Positions 9,981 to 18,714 of a stretch of 64,000 nt of DNA are shown piece after piece. Position 1 is the stretch's first letter. Every line of letters begins with the position of its first letter. The stretch comes from Paenibacillus sp. FSL W8-0186. Its GTDB lineage: Bacteria > Bacillota > Bacilli > Paenibacillales > Paenibacillaceae. The stretch spans positions 1,660,001 to 1,724,000 of the forward strand of contig NZ_CP150207.1 of NCBI RefSeq assembly GCF_037969765.1, given 5' to 3'. Below the pieces are notes generated by a model that was not told the origin of the DNA, did no database searches, and worked only from the letters and a program-made list of their open reading frames with translations. The position numbers were made by a program, and so were the translations under genes.

Positions 9981-10240
9981 TCTTGGCCAGGTGGGCTTAG
10001 CGCATCTGCAAGCAGTCTTGCCTCAGTCTCTGCCAATATCCTGGTGCTTCTGTCGGCAGCCCTGCCTCAGTCCCTGCCAAGTTCCCGGCACTTTCGCAGC
10101 AACCTGCGTCTCAGTCTCTGCCAACATCCTGGTGCTTCTGTCGGCAGCCCTGCCTCAGTCTCTGCCAGGTTCCCGACACTTTCGCAGCAACCTGCGTCTC
10201 AGGCACCGCCAACATCCTAGTGCTTCCACCAGTAGCCTGC
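9981..10240. repeat. 44-bp tandem repeat array
   Basis: The word TCAGTCYCTGCCA recurs at 10023, 10067, 10111 and 10155 with an exact 44-base step, and degenerate copies flank it (about 9981 and 10199). Alternate units are more alike, giving an 88-bp higher-order period. Translations in all frames are biased low-complexity sequence without domain character, so I treat it as non-coding. Confidence 0.75.
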
Positions 10241-10450
10241 GCCCTGGGTAGGCTCCATCCCGGGGCATCCGATGGTCCACCAAGCTCGGCCCAACCGGGC
10301 TTCCCGTATTGACGAGCACGGCAGCACAACCGGCTCAACTGGCCCTGTGCTCCCGCCAGCAGCCCACGCCCTGGGTAGGCTCCATCCCGGGGTATCCGAT
10401 GGTCCACCAGGCTCGGCTCAACCCGGCTTGCCGTATCGACCAGCCCGGCC
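10240..10450. repeat. Pair of about 83-bp direct repeats
   Basis: CGCCCTGGGTAGGCTCCATC begins at 10240 and again at 10367. Both copies continue through a CATCCGATGGTCCACCA or TATCCGATGGTCCACCA block to a CGTATTGAC or CGTATCGAC end. The copies lie 127 bases apart, just downstream of the 44-bp array, and the interval up to the next gene is Pro/Gly-codon-like GC-rich sequence with no convincing gene. Confidence 0.65.
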
Positions 10451-10606
10451 AGAACAGCCAGCACTACCAGCTCAACCGGCACGACAGAGTCGACCGGCCC
10501 TTTGCCTTAGACCCGTGCCAGTCTTGGCCAAGCAGGCCGGACCCAGCCCCGGCCCAACCGGATTTCCCGTATTGGTCAGGGTACGGTCAACACGGCCACC
10601 GACCGG

Positions 10607-11503
10607 CTACAGCTTGCTGCCGCCGATCGTCTGGCCGATCCAGGCCTCGTACAGCTTAACGACGGAGGAGAGATCCTCGTCGCCGTAGCCTTCGGTCTGG
10701 CCGGCCTGGAACATGCTTTTGGCCATGTTCAGCATGGGGGCGGGGATGCCAGCGCCGTCCGTCAGTGAGGAAGCAAGCTTCAAATCCTTGAGCATCAGGG
10801 AGAGGGAGAACTGGTTGGTGAAGTCTTGCTCGATAATTTTGCGTCCCTTCAGCTCGGCTTGCTTGCTGCCGGCTGAGCCGTTTTGGACGAGCTCCAGGAA
10901 GAGGTCGGCAGGCAGCCCGGATTTGGCGGCGATGGCGAAGCCTTCAGCTAGGGCGAGGTTGTTGATGCCGACGATCGTGTTGTGCGCCAGCTTGGCGACG
11001 GCTCCGCTGCCGTTTGGTCCCATGTGAAGTATTTTCTGGCCCATCGTTTCAAAGATGTCCCGCTGTTCGGCCAGCGCTTCGGCTGATCCGCCGATCATGA
11101 ATACGAGCGTCCCAGCATGAGCGGCCGGAGAACTGCCGGTAACGGGGGCATCGAGGAACTGTCCGCCGAGCCGGGCAATATCGCCGGCTAATCTATGAAC
11201 AAGCGACGGAGAGATCGTGCTGCAGTCAATCACGGTGCTGCCGGGGCGCAGTCCCTGCAGCAGACCCTCATCGCCATCGTAAACGGCGCTAATCGAGGCA
11301 TCGTCGCTGACCATCGTAATTACGGTATCGGCAGCCTGCGCCGCTTCCTTCGCAGTGGCTGCGAGAACCGCTCCTTGCTCGACGAGCGGCTGAGCCTTTT
11401 CCGCTGTGCGGTTGAACACGGTAACCTCGTAGCCTTGTTTAAGTAAGTTTGCGGCCATGGGAGCACCCATTGTGCCAAGGCCGATAAATCCGATTTTTTT
11501 CAT
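10607..11503 (-). CDS. NAD(P)-dependent beta-hydroxyacid dehydrogenase (3-hydroxyisobutyrate/tartronate semialdehyde type)
   Basis: A 298-residue member of the 6-phosphogluconate/3-hydroxyisobutyrate dehydrogenase family. The Rossmann motif GFIGLGTMGAPMAANLLKQG is at the N-terminus, the substrate signature DAPVTGSSPAAHAGTL near residue 120, and the catalytic Lys region GSGAVAKLAHNTIVGINN near 170. Such enzymes oxidise a beta-hydroxyacid, or reduce the semialdehyde, with NAD(P). The start is placed at the ATG preceded by GGAAGGTGA, 33 bases inside the longest frame. It is transcribed alone, divergent from pgi. The exact substrate cannot be read from sequence. Confidence 0.9.
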   Translation of the reverse strand: MKKIGFIGLGTMGAPMAANLLKQGYEVTVFNRTAEKAQPLVEQGAVLAATAKEAAQAADTVITMVSDDASISAVYDGDEGLLQGLRPGSTVIDCSTISPSLVHRLAGDIARLGGQFLDAPVTGSSPAAHAGTLVFMIGGSAEALAEQRDIFETMGQKILHMGPNGSGAVAKLAHNTIVGINNLALAEGFAIAAKSGLPADLFLELVQNGSAGSKQAELKGRKIIEQDFTNQFSLSLMLKDLKLASSLTDGAGIPAPMLNMAKSMFQAGQTEGYGDEDLSSVVKLYEAWIGQTIGGSKL

Positions 11504-11579
11504 TGCAATCACCTTCCATAAGGAATTGAACAGCATTTAATTATTTTATCACGACTATTGGAATACTGCATATTGTGCC

Positions 11580-11608
11580 TTGTCTTCACTCGGAATTTAC
11601 AGTATCCT
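11580..11608 (+). promoter_or_regulatory. Probable promoter of pgi
   Basis: TTGTCT and TATCCT are separated by 17 bases, 70 bases upstream of the pgi start codon. The match to the housekeeping consensus is moderate. Confidence 0.45.
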
Positions 11609-11678
11609 AGGTGTAAGTTTAATTGTGGATAGGGCAGTAGATAGAAACAATATTGTGTAGACGGAGGAATGAAATACC

Positions 11679-13034
11679 ATGTCTAAAAAAGTCACTTTTG
11701 ATTACAGCAAAGCTCTCCAGTTCGTAGGTCAGCATGAGATAGATTACTTGACGGAGTCGGTGCGTCTGGCTCATGAACAGTTACATAACGGCACGGGGGC
11801 CGGTTCGGACTATCTCGGCTGGATCAATCTGCCGACAGAGTATGATAAGGAAGAATTTAGCCGTATCCAGAAGGCTGCTGCCAAAATTCAAAGCGATTCC
11901 GACGTTCTGATTGTCATCGGGATCGGCGGCTCCTACCTTGGCGCGCGTGCAGCGATTGAATCGTTGTCGCACTCCTTCTACAATTTGCTTCCGAAAGACA
12001 AACGCAAAACTCCGGAAATTTATTTTGCCGGCAACAATATCAGCTCCACTTATGTAAATCATTTGCTTGACCTCATCGAAGGCAAGGATTTCTCGGTTAA
12101 CGTTATCTCCAAATCCGGCACGACGACGGAACCCGCGATCGCGTTCCGCATTTTCCGCGCCGCCCTTGAGAAGAAATACGGTAAAGAAGAAGCGCGCAAG
12201 CGCATTTACGCTACTACTGACCGTGAGAAAGGCGCTCTTAAGAAGCTGGCAACGGAAGAGGGCTACGAGAGCTTCGTCATTCCGGACGATGTAGGCGGAC
12301 GTTATTCCGTACTTACGGCAGTTGGTCTTCTGCCAATCGCAGCGGCAGGCATCAACATCGAGGAAATGATGCAAGGCGCTGCAGAGGCTGCCAAGGAATT
12401 CAGCAACCCTAACCTGGCCGAGAACGCCAGCTATCAATATGCGGCAGTGCGCAACGCCCTGTACCGCAAAGGCAAAGTAACAGAAATTCTTGTGAATTAC
12501 GAGCCATCCCTGCACTACGTGTCCGAATGGTGGAAGCAGCTGTTCGGCGAAAGCGAAGGCAAAGACTACAAAGGAATTTACCCGGCATCGGTAGACTTCA
12601 GTACAGACCTTCACTCGATGGGACAGTTTATTCAAGAGGGGAACCGGAACATTTTCGAGACGGTAATCCAAGTGACCGAAGTACCTAGCCATATCACGAT
12701 TGAATCCGATCCTGCCGATCTGGACGGACTGAACTTCCTTGCCGGCAAGACGCTGGATTTCGTGAACAAGAAGGCTTTCCAAGGTACGCTGCTCGCTCAT
12801 ACGGACGGACAAGTGCCTAACCTGATCGTTAACGTACCTGATTTGACGCCGTATTCTTTCGGCTATCTCGTATATTTCTTTGAAAAAGCTTGTGGCATCA
12901 GCGGCTACTTGCTCGGAGTAAATCCGTTTGACCAGCCGGGTGTTGAAGCCTACAAGAAAAATATGTTTGCATTGCTCGGCAAACCGGGCTTTGAGAAAGA
13001 AAAAGCAGAACTGGAAGCAAGATTGTCCGAATAG
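11679..13034 (+). CDS. pgi: Glucose-6-phosphate isomerase
   Basis: A 451-residue isomerase of the short bacterial type, interconverting glucose-6-phosphate and fructose-6-phosphate in glycolysis and gluconeogenesis. Sugar-phosphate motifs are clear: [16 protein letters not shown] near residue 80, [14 protein letters not shown] near 145 and [19 protein letters not shown] near 205. The start is set by CGGAGGAATGAAATACC before ATG. It is a single gene, followed by a long hairpin and then yigZ. Confidence 0.98.
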   Translation: MSKKVTFDYSKALQFVGQHEIDYLTESVRLAHEQLHNGTGAGSDYLGWINLPTEYDKEEFSRIQKAAAKIQSDSDVLIVIGIGGSYLGARAAIESLSHSFYNLLPKDKRKTPEIYFAGNNISSTYVNHLLDLIEGKDFSVNVISKSGTTTEPAIAFRIFRAALEKKYGKEEARKRIYATTDREKGALKKLATEEGYESFVIPDDVGGRYSVLTAVGLLPIAAAGINIEEMMQGAAEAAKEFSNPNLAENASYQYAAVRNALYRKGKVTEILVNYEPSLHYVSEWWKQLFGESEGKDYKGIYPASVDFSTDLHSMGQFIQEGNRNIFETVIQVTEVPSHITIESDPADLDGLNFLAGKTLDFVNKKAFQGTLLAHTDGQVPNLIVNVPDLTPYSFGYLVYFFEKACGISGYLLGVNPFDQPGVEAYKKNMFALLGKPGFEKEKAELEARLSE

Positions 13035-13095
13035 CATTTTGAAGCAGTTTTCAATAGGACAAGGGACAACATCGTTTCAACCAGAAGATATTAGC

Positions 13096-13143
13096 GCCAG
13101 GGAAGCAGTTCGCCGGAGTATGCCGGTTGAGCTGCTTCTTGGC
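13096..13143. repeat. Long imperfect hairpin between pgi and yigZ
   Basis: GCCAGGGAAGCAGTTCGCCG and the 3' arm ending GAGCTGCTTCTTGGC pair over about 20 positions with few mismatches around a 6-base loop. No T-run follows, so it may be an mRNA-stabilising or processing structure rather than a terminator. Confidence 0.5.
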
Positions 13144-13166
13144 ACATTCTATAAGGATGATCAACT

Positions 13167-13799
13167 ATGCTAGAGCGTTATAAGACGGTTCGCAGAGCCG
13201 GAGAAAAGGAAATCGTGATCAAGAAGTCGCGTTTTATCGGGCAGATCAAGCCGGTAGAAAGCGAAGCCGAAGCGATTGCGTTTATTGAAGAAATTAAGAA
13301 GAAGCACTGGAATGCCACCCACAACTGTTCCGCCTACATGATTGGGGAACGGGACGAAATCCAGAAGCAGTCGGATGACGGAGAGCCGAGCGGGACGGCG
13401 GGCAAACCGATTCTGGAAGTGATTAAGCAGCAGGGTCTCAAAAATGTAGCGATCGTCGTAACAAGATATTTCGGCGGCATCATGCTTGGGGCAGGCGGTT
13501 TGATCCGGGCTTACACCGATGGTGCGGTTGCGGCAACCGAGGCAGGAGAGGTCATTACCCGTGTGCTTCATCGCGAAGTATTTGCCGAGCTTGATTATAC
13601 CTGGCTGGGCAAGGTCGAGAATGAGCTGAGAAACCGGGAAATCCGGACGGGAGAGACTGCTTTTGCGGATAACGTTACATTGTTATGTCTGCCGCTGGAG
13701 AGCGAAGCTGAAGCTTTTAAGGCTTGGCTGGTCGATTTGACACAAGGACAGGTCGTATTGAAGGAAGGTAACCGGGTTTACTTTATTGAAGGGGAATAA
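13167..13799 (+). CDS. YigZ/IMPACT family protein
   Basis: A 210-residue protein of the YigZ (UPF0029, IMPACT) family. The N-terminal half has the hallmark region KKHWNATHNCSAYMIGE, SDDGEPSGTAGKPIL and VTRYFGGIMLGAGGLIRAY; the C-terminal half is the DUF1949-type ferredoxin-like domain. The eukaryotic homologue regulates Gcn2, but the bacterial role is not settled. The start is at ATG 13167 behind AAGGATGATC. The TetR gene begins 5 bases after the stop, so the two are probably cotranscribed. Confidence 0.9.
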   Translation: MLERYKTVRRAGEKEIVIKKSRFIGQIKPVESEAEAIAFIEEIKKKHWNATHNCSAYMIGERDEIQKQSDDGEPSGTAGKPILEVIKQQGLKNVAIVVTRYFGGIMLGAGGLIRAYTDGAVAATEAGEVITRVLHREVFAELDYTWLGKVENELRNREIRTGETAFADNVTLLCLPLESEAEAFKAWLVDLTQGQVVLKEGNRVYFIEGE

Positions 13800-13804
13800 C
13801 GCCT

Positions 13805-14401
13805 ATGGCAAGAAGAGCAGTAGAGCAGGAATTGTCGAGGGAAAGAATAATGGATGCGGCCAGGCATTTGTTTATCACCAAAGGATACCGGGGGATATCG
13901 ATGAGAAGCATCGGGCAGCATTTAGGCTATAGTCACGGCTCTCTTTATTACCATTTTAAAGAGAAGGCGGAGCTGTTTTACGCCATCGTGGTGCAGGATT
14001 TTAACCATCTGATCCAGCTGTGCAGCCATGTCCCGAAATCACCGCCGGTCGAAGGGCTGACCAAAATTGAACAGTTGATGCTGGAGTTCATTAAGTTCGG
14101 CCTGGAGCATCCGCATCAATATGAAATTATGTTCATGCTTCGGGATGAAGAAATATTGGCCTATTGTCGCAGCGAGCAGGCAAAGTGTTTCGATATATTC
14201 GAATCGATCGTCAGAAAGTTTCTGAAGGAAGAGAGACATCCGATGGAAAACAATCAAGCATTTCCGCTTAGTATGTTTTTGGGAATCCATGGGTTCATAT
14301 CGTTCTATATTCAAGATCGGTTGACGTTCGAAGAAATTAGGCCTGCTGCCATTGCTCATGTCAAAATGCTCAGCCAGAGCAATTACCGATTGACGTCATA
14401 G
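13805..14401 (+). CDS. TetR/AcrR family transcriptional regulator
   Basis: A 198-residue TetR-type repressor. The N-terminal helix-turn-helix reads RIMDAARHLFITKGYRGISM followed by RSIGQHLGYSHGSLYYHFKEKAELF (about residues 13-58). The remaining helical ligand-binding half shows no specific family signature. It follows yigZ closely and has no promoter room of its own. The target is unknown; a perfect inverted repeat lies 58 bases beyond its stop but next to no promoter. Confidence 0.9.
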   Translation: MARRAVEQELSRERIMDAARHLFITKGYRGISMRSIGQHLGYSHGSLYYHFKEKAELFYAIVVQDFNHLIQLCSHVPKSPPVEGLTKIEQLMLEFIKFGLEHPHQYEIMFMLRDEEILAYCRSEQAKCFDIFESIVRKFLKEERHPMENNQAFPLSMFLGIHGFISFYIQDRLTFEEIRPAAIAHVKMLSQSNYRLTS

Positions 14402-14458
14402 GACGTTTTTGTTTTCAGGTTACGCTTTAATCATTTACATTGTCATAGCTGTACTCCT

Positions 14459-14486
14459 TTATTACGTTACTTTAATAACGTAATAA
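14459..14486. repeat. Perfect 11-bp inverted repeat downstream of the TetR gene
   Basis: TTATTACGTTA and TAACGTAATAA flank a 6-base loop. It has the symmetry of a TetR operator but lies between two convergent genes, so it may equally be an RNA hairpin of the tetR transcript. Confidence 0.5.
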
Positions 14487-14577
14487 ACTTCCAATTTGTT
14501 AATTCACTATTAAATCGCTATCATGGATTGGTTCGTGACATGCTTCCGAAGGAGTCATCATCTTTAACATGCATAAA

Positions 14578-14628
14578 CAATAAATAAAGAAGTAAGGTAT
14601 GAGGATACCCTACTTCTTTATTGTTTTA
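14578..14628. terminator. Bidirectional terminator between tetR and the GH31 gene
   Basis: AAAGAAGTAAGGTAT (14586-14600) pairs with ATACCCTACTTCTTT (14605-14619) across a GAGG loop, with A/T-rich flanks on both sides giving T-tails in both directions. Confidence 0.85.
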
Positions 14629-14641
14629 TATGAACATATTA

Positions 14642-16888
14642 TTAGTTCACTTCCACCCATTTCTGGTGCAGCGGATGATAGAATTTGCCTTGGCCTTCTG
14701 TAATTCCTTCACTGGTGTATGCAGTTATGCTTACTTTGTCCCAATCGATATGATCTGTCGTCAGTGCGGCCTCCACATGCGGGATCGAAGCGCCTGCGCG
14801 AACTAGCATAACGATCGGAATTTGGCCCGCTTGGATCGTTAACCATTGCTGCCCTTCATAGACGGCCCCGGTCTGGTAATCGACCCATTGCCCTTGCGGC
14901 AAGTAGATGATGCGGCGGTCTGTCTCTTCGAACAATGGCGCGACGAGAATATCGGAGCCAAAGAAATATTGATCCTCGATCATCCAGCAGGTCGGGTCCT
15001 CCGGAAATTCCAGGAACATCGCTCTGAGCAGCGGATGACCAGCCTGAGAGCTTAAATAGGCTTGCGTATAAATATATGGCATGAGCTTGTACTTCATTTC
15101 AGCAGCGGCACGAAAATCGTCCATAAACGAAGCGCTGTAAGCCCAAGGCTCCTTCGGTGGAGCACCGTGGCAGCGGCTGTGGGAGGTCAGCATGCCAAAA
15201 GGCATCCAGCGGCGGTAAAGCGCCTCCGGGCTCTCCTTCACGAATCCGCCGATATCATGGCTCCAATAAGTGAAGCCGCTCAAACCGATCGAGAGCGCTG
15301 CTCTCAAGCAAGCCAGCATAGCGGAATCAGTATTCTCCGTATCGCCGCCCCAATGGATCGGATAGCGCTGGCTGCCGGCCCAGGCGCTGCGCGCCCAAAT
15401 GATATGTTCACCATTAACGCGTTCGGTCACATCAGCAACGGCTTTGTTGTAGCGGAGCGGGTACAAATTATGCTCTAACCGGCCGCTTTGGCCAGAATGG
15501 AATCGTCCAAAAATTGGCGCGCCTTCTCCGAAATCCGCTTTAATGGCGCTTACGCCCATTTTGAGCAATTCGGCGATTTTTTCCTGGTACCAGGCTACAG
15601 TCTCCGGATTGCTGAAGTCGAGAATCGCATCCTCGGTAGGCAGGTTTCCGTCAGGATCGGTGACGACAAGCCCCCTATCGATCAGCTCCTGGAAGTAGCG
15701 GTTCGTCGGCGTAAAATACGGAATTTGCCATAGGCTGACGCGAAGTCCCTGTTTGCGCAAGTCTTCAATCATTTTCCGCGGATCGTCGAACCGGGTATGG
15801 GAAAATTCGTAATCACAGCGCCAGTCCTCTTCAAACCATCCTGTATCGAGGTGAATAACATCGCATGGAATCTGATGCTCCTGGAGCTTCTGCGCAACTT
15901 CCCGGGTCTGTTCCTCCGAATCATACGTAATCCGGCTCATCCACAGGCCAAAAGACCATAGTGGGGGTACCGGGCTTTTACCGGTCAATGCCGTATATTC
16001 GCTTAGGACTTCCTTCGGATCGCCGAAGAAGAAGAAGAGATCCATACTGTCATCATCCATATAAATCGTATTGGCCGCATCGTACTCTTTGCCGATATCG
16101 AGCGTGATTGGCGCAGTGGAATGGATGAACATCCCGTATTGCCTGCTGCTCAGGAAAAATGGAATCGGTTTATACATATCGCCGGTCTGCACGCTTAGCG
16201 AATCGCGGGTCCACAGGTCGATGCGCTGTCCGCGTTTGTTGAGACCGGTAAAGGACTCGCCGGTGCCATAAATTTTCTCGCCTGGCGAGAGGCTGAAGGT
16301 AGCTGCGATTTTATGGGACATATCTTGAATCGAACGGGCAAATGAGAATGGGACAGGGTACATATTCTGCAAGCTGAAGGTATCCTGATGATGCCAGGTT
16401 TGTGTCAGCACTTTACCGTTCGCGTCTTTAAAAGTCAGGTGGAAAGGATGGAGGCCAAGCTCGACCTTTCCAAATTGGCTCTCCCATACATAGCCATTAT
16501 CGGTCTTTGTTGCCGATGTCCACGTTGTATCCTCGCTGATTTCTCCTGAAATCATGAGAGAAGGCTGCTCTTTAGCAACTTTTCTCCGAGTTTGTATCCG
16601 AATACGCGCTGTTCTTGGTGTAACAAAAGAAATATCAAAAGGCATTTCAGGGGATTCCGGGTATTCTACGGGGAACTCCCACGACTGGGTTGGTTCAATA
16701 AAGAAATCGTATTGGTTGAACGCAAGTCTCGGCTTGCGGGTAGAGCGAAGCCATTTGATGCGGCCGCTTCTCGATTGCGGATCGAAGTCTGTGACATGAT
16801 CCCCCATAAAGTTCAATGTATCCGATTGATGAAAGGGAATGCTAACGTCGATTGCTTCATTAAGTCTGCTAGTTTGATAATGCTTCAT
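14642..16888 (-). CDS. Glycoside hydrolase family 31, alpha-xylosidase-like
   Basis: A 748-residue GH31 retaining alpha-glycosidase with no signal peptide, hence cytosolic. The nucleophile motif KADFGEG places Asp at about residue 452, and HWGGDTENTD gives the acid/base Asp at about 516. The KxDFGE form resembles YicI-type alpha-xylosidases more than alpha-glucosidases, so an alpha-xyloside or related oligosaccharide is the likely substrate; this is inference. The start is the ATG behind GGTGGGG rather than an in-frame GTG 12 bases upstream. It is the last gene of the sugar ABC operon, where it would hydrolyse the imported sugar. Confidence 0.92.
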   Translation of the reverse strand: MKHYQTSRLNEAIDVSIPFHQSDTLNFMGDHVTDFDPQSRSGRIKWLRSTRKPRLAFNQYDFFIEPTQSWEFPVEYPESPEMPFDISFVTPRTARIRIQTRRKVAKEQPSLMISGEISEDTTWTSATKTDNGYVWESQFGKVELGLHPFHLTFKDANGKVLTQTWHHQDTFSLQNMYPVPFSFARSIQDMSHKIAATFSLSPGEKIYGTGESFTGLNKRGQRIDLWTRDSLSVQTGDMYKPIPFFLSSRQYGMFIHSTAPITLDIGKEYDAANTIYMDDDSMDLFFFFGDPKEVLSEYTALTGKSPVPPLWSFGLWMSRITYDSEEQTREVAQKLQEHQIPCDVIHLDTGWFEEDWRCDYEFSHTRFDDPRKMIEDLRKQGLRVSLWQIPYFTPTNRYFQELIDRGLVVTDPDGNLPTEDAILDFSNPETVAWYQEKIAELLKMGVSAIKADFGEGAPIFGRFHSGQSGRLEHNLYPLRYNKAVADVTERVNGEHIIWARSAWAGSQRYPIHWGGDTENTDSAMLACLRAALSIGLSGFTYWSHDIGGFVKESPEALYRRWMPFGMLTSHSRCHGAPPKEPWAYSASFMDDFRAAAEMKYKLMPYIYTQAYLSSQAGHPLLRAMFLEFPEDPTCWMIEDQYFFGSDILVAPLFEETDRRIIYLPQGQWVDYQTGAVYEGQQWLTIQAGQIPIVMLVRAGASIPHVEAALTTDHIDWDKVSITAYTSEGITEGQGKFYHPLHQKWVEVN

Positions 16889-16911
16889 GGATTTCCCCAC
16901 CTATATCTATA

Positions 16912-17730
16912 TTATTTTACCGCTCCGCTAGTAAGCCCGCTAATGATGTAACGCTGCAACAGAATGAACATGGCAAGTACGGGAAGGACAGTTATGGTAG
17001 CAAAGGACAGCAGATTGTTCCACTGAATGCCGTATTTGCCCATAGAATTGTAGACTCCTGCCGTTAATGGCCACATATCGGAATTACTAATAAAGGTCAT
17101 GCTGTAAATCAGATCTCCCCAGGCGAAAAGGAACGAGAACGTTGCCGATACAATAATTCCTGGATAAGAGATCGGAATCATGATTCTCAGGAATGCGGTG
17201 AACCGGTTGCAGCCATCGATCATCGCCGCATCCTCCAGCTCCTTCGGTGCATTCAGGAAGTAGGTTCTAAGTATGAGCACCGAGAAAGGGATCCCTAACG
17301 TTGCCGTTGCGAGAATAGGCGCTGCCAAGCTATTGAGCAGAGCCAGCTTCTTGAATAAAATGAACATTGGCGTAAGAACGACGGTTACCGGCAGCATTTG
17401 CGTGACAAGGAAGAATAGGATCATCCACTTTTTGCCGGGAACCGGGTATCTAGCCAATCCGTAGGAAGCAGGGATGGCCAGTATAACGACGATAGCCATC
17501 GAGCTTAGAGCAACGATTAGACTGTTAATAAAGCTTCTTCCGAGAGCGCCGCCAAGCTGCGAGGTGTAGCCCTCCACATACCATTCATTGGGAAAAAGTG
17601 TCGGCGGCATCTGGAAAATTTCGCCCTGTACTTTGAACGAGCTGACGACCATCCAATAGATTGGGAAGAGGATTGCGCCTACAATGACAATTCCAACTAT
17701 ATTTAACAAAAGTTCTTTTGATCTTGGCAT
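16912..17730 (-). CDS. Carbohydrate ABC transporter permease (MalG type)
   Basis: A 272-residue inner-membrane permease with about six membrane helices. The EAA loop reads PKELEDAAMIDGCNRFTAFL followed by RIMIPISYPGI, which docks the ATPase. It follows the MalF-type permease by one base and precedes the GH31 gene by about 20 bases, so all are one operon. No ATPase is in the operon; Firmicutes often use a shared MsmX-type ATPase, which would have to be elsewhere. Confidence 0.95.
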   Translation of the reverse strand: MPRSKELLLNIVGIVIVGAILFPIYWMVVSSFKVQGEIFQMPPTLFPNEWYVEGYTSQLGGALGRSFINSLIVALSSMAIVVILAIPASYGLARYPVPGKKWMILFFLVTQMLPVTVVLTPMFILFKKLALLNSLAAPILATATLGIPFSVLILRTYFLNAPKELEDAAMIDGCNRFTAFLRIMIPISYPGIIVSATFSFLFAWGDLIYSMTFISNSDMWPLTAGVYNSMGKYGIQWNNLLSFATITVLPVLAMFILLQRYIISGLTSGAVK

Positions 17731-17731
17731 T

Positions 17732-18622
17732 TTACATCACCTCATCGCTGCGAACCATGCGCAAGTAAATCAGACTGACTATGAAGAGAATGAAGAAGAG
17801 AATGTTGGAGGCCGCTGCGCCCTGAGAGAAATTGAATTGGTCAAAGGACAGCTTGTATGCCAAGGTCGACAGTACTTCGGTTGCATTTACCGGTCCGCCG
17901 GCGGTCATGACAAAGATCAGATCGAACACTTTAAATGTAAAGATGAAGCCCATCATAATGACGATCATAATGACCGGACGAAGCATCGGTAGAGTCATGT
18001 AGACGAATTGCTTGAATTTATTCGCTCCGTCGATCGACGCCGCTTCATAAATATCGTCGGGAAGCGAAGATAGCCCGGTAGACAGCAGCATCATGTTAAA
18101 TGGCGCTCCCACCCATACGTTGGCGATAATGACGCTCCACATTGCAAGCTCTGGATGCGTCAGCCATTCGATCGGCTGATCCACGAACCCGAACGAGAGC
18201 AGGATGTAGTTAATGATCCCGACACTTTGGTTGAACATGAATTTGAACAAGAGGGATGTAATGACGATCGGAACTAGATAGGATACGAGCGTCAAACCTC
18301 TTAAAAATCCAGCCAATCGGAATTTCATATTAAAGAACAAGGCGAGTGCAAAACCGATCGTAAATTGCAGGAAAATGCTCCAAAACGTGAAGAAAAAAGT
18401 ATTTTTAAACGCGATATGAAATGAATCCAAGCCGATCACTTTACGGTAGTTTTCAAGGCCCGCAAACGCGACATCCGGGTTGTTCAGCGTCATCAGATCC
18501 AAATGCTGAAAGCTGATTTTGATGTTGTAGAAAAGCGGATAGCCGATTAACACAAGCATGAAAATAAGCGCTGGAACGACATATGCCAGACTGATCAGCA
18601 GATTTCTTTTGTTTATTTCCAC
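17732..18622 (-). CDS. Carbohydrate ABC transporter permease (MalF/UgpA type)
   Basis: A permease of 296 residues if started at the GTG behind AAAGGGG (18622). An in-frame ATG at 18691 would add 23 basic residues but has a poor ribosome binding site. Six hydrophobic segments are visible, and the EAA loop reads DDIYEAASIDGANKFKQFVY followed by MTLPMLRP. It forms the transmembrane heterodimer with the MalG-type partner encoded next. Operon position is second, after the binding protein. Confidence 0.93.
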   Translation of the reverse strand: MEINKRNLLISLAYVVPALIFMLVLIGYPLFYNIKISFQHLDLMTLNNPDVAFAGLENYRKVIGLDSFHIAFKNTFFFTFWSIFLQFTIGFALALFFNMKFRLAGFLRGLTLVSYLVPIVITSLLFKFMFNQSVGIINYILLSFGFVDQPIEWLTHPELAMWSVIIANVWVGAPFNMMLLSTGLSSLPDDIYEAASIDGANKFKQFVYMTLPMLRPVIMIVIMMGFIFTFKVFDLIFVMTAGGPVNATEVLSTLAYKLSFDQFNFSQGAAASNILFFILFIVSLIYLRMVRSDEVM

Positions 18623-18714
18623 AAGAACTGCCCCTTTCAAGGGATTGTCCTTCCCCAGCAGCCTAGATTTAAGACGAAGGGGAAGGAGCATGGAGTCTTT
18701 ATTGCCTTCTAGTA

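Noticed and set aside
9928..10688. Plus- and minus-strand open frames of about 107-138 codons in the repeat-filled gap
   Set aside because: They are translations of the 44-bp and 83-bp repeats, lack ribosome binding sites and domain features, and several frames are open at once because the region is GC-rich.
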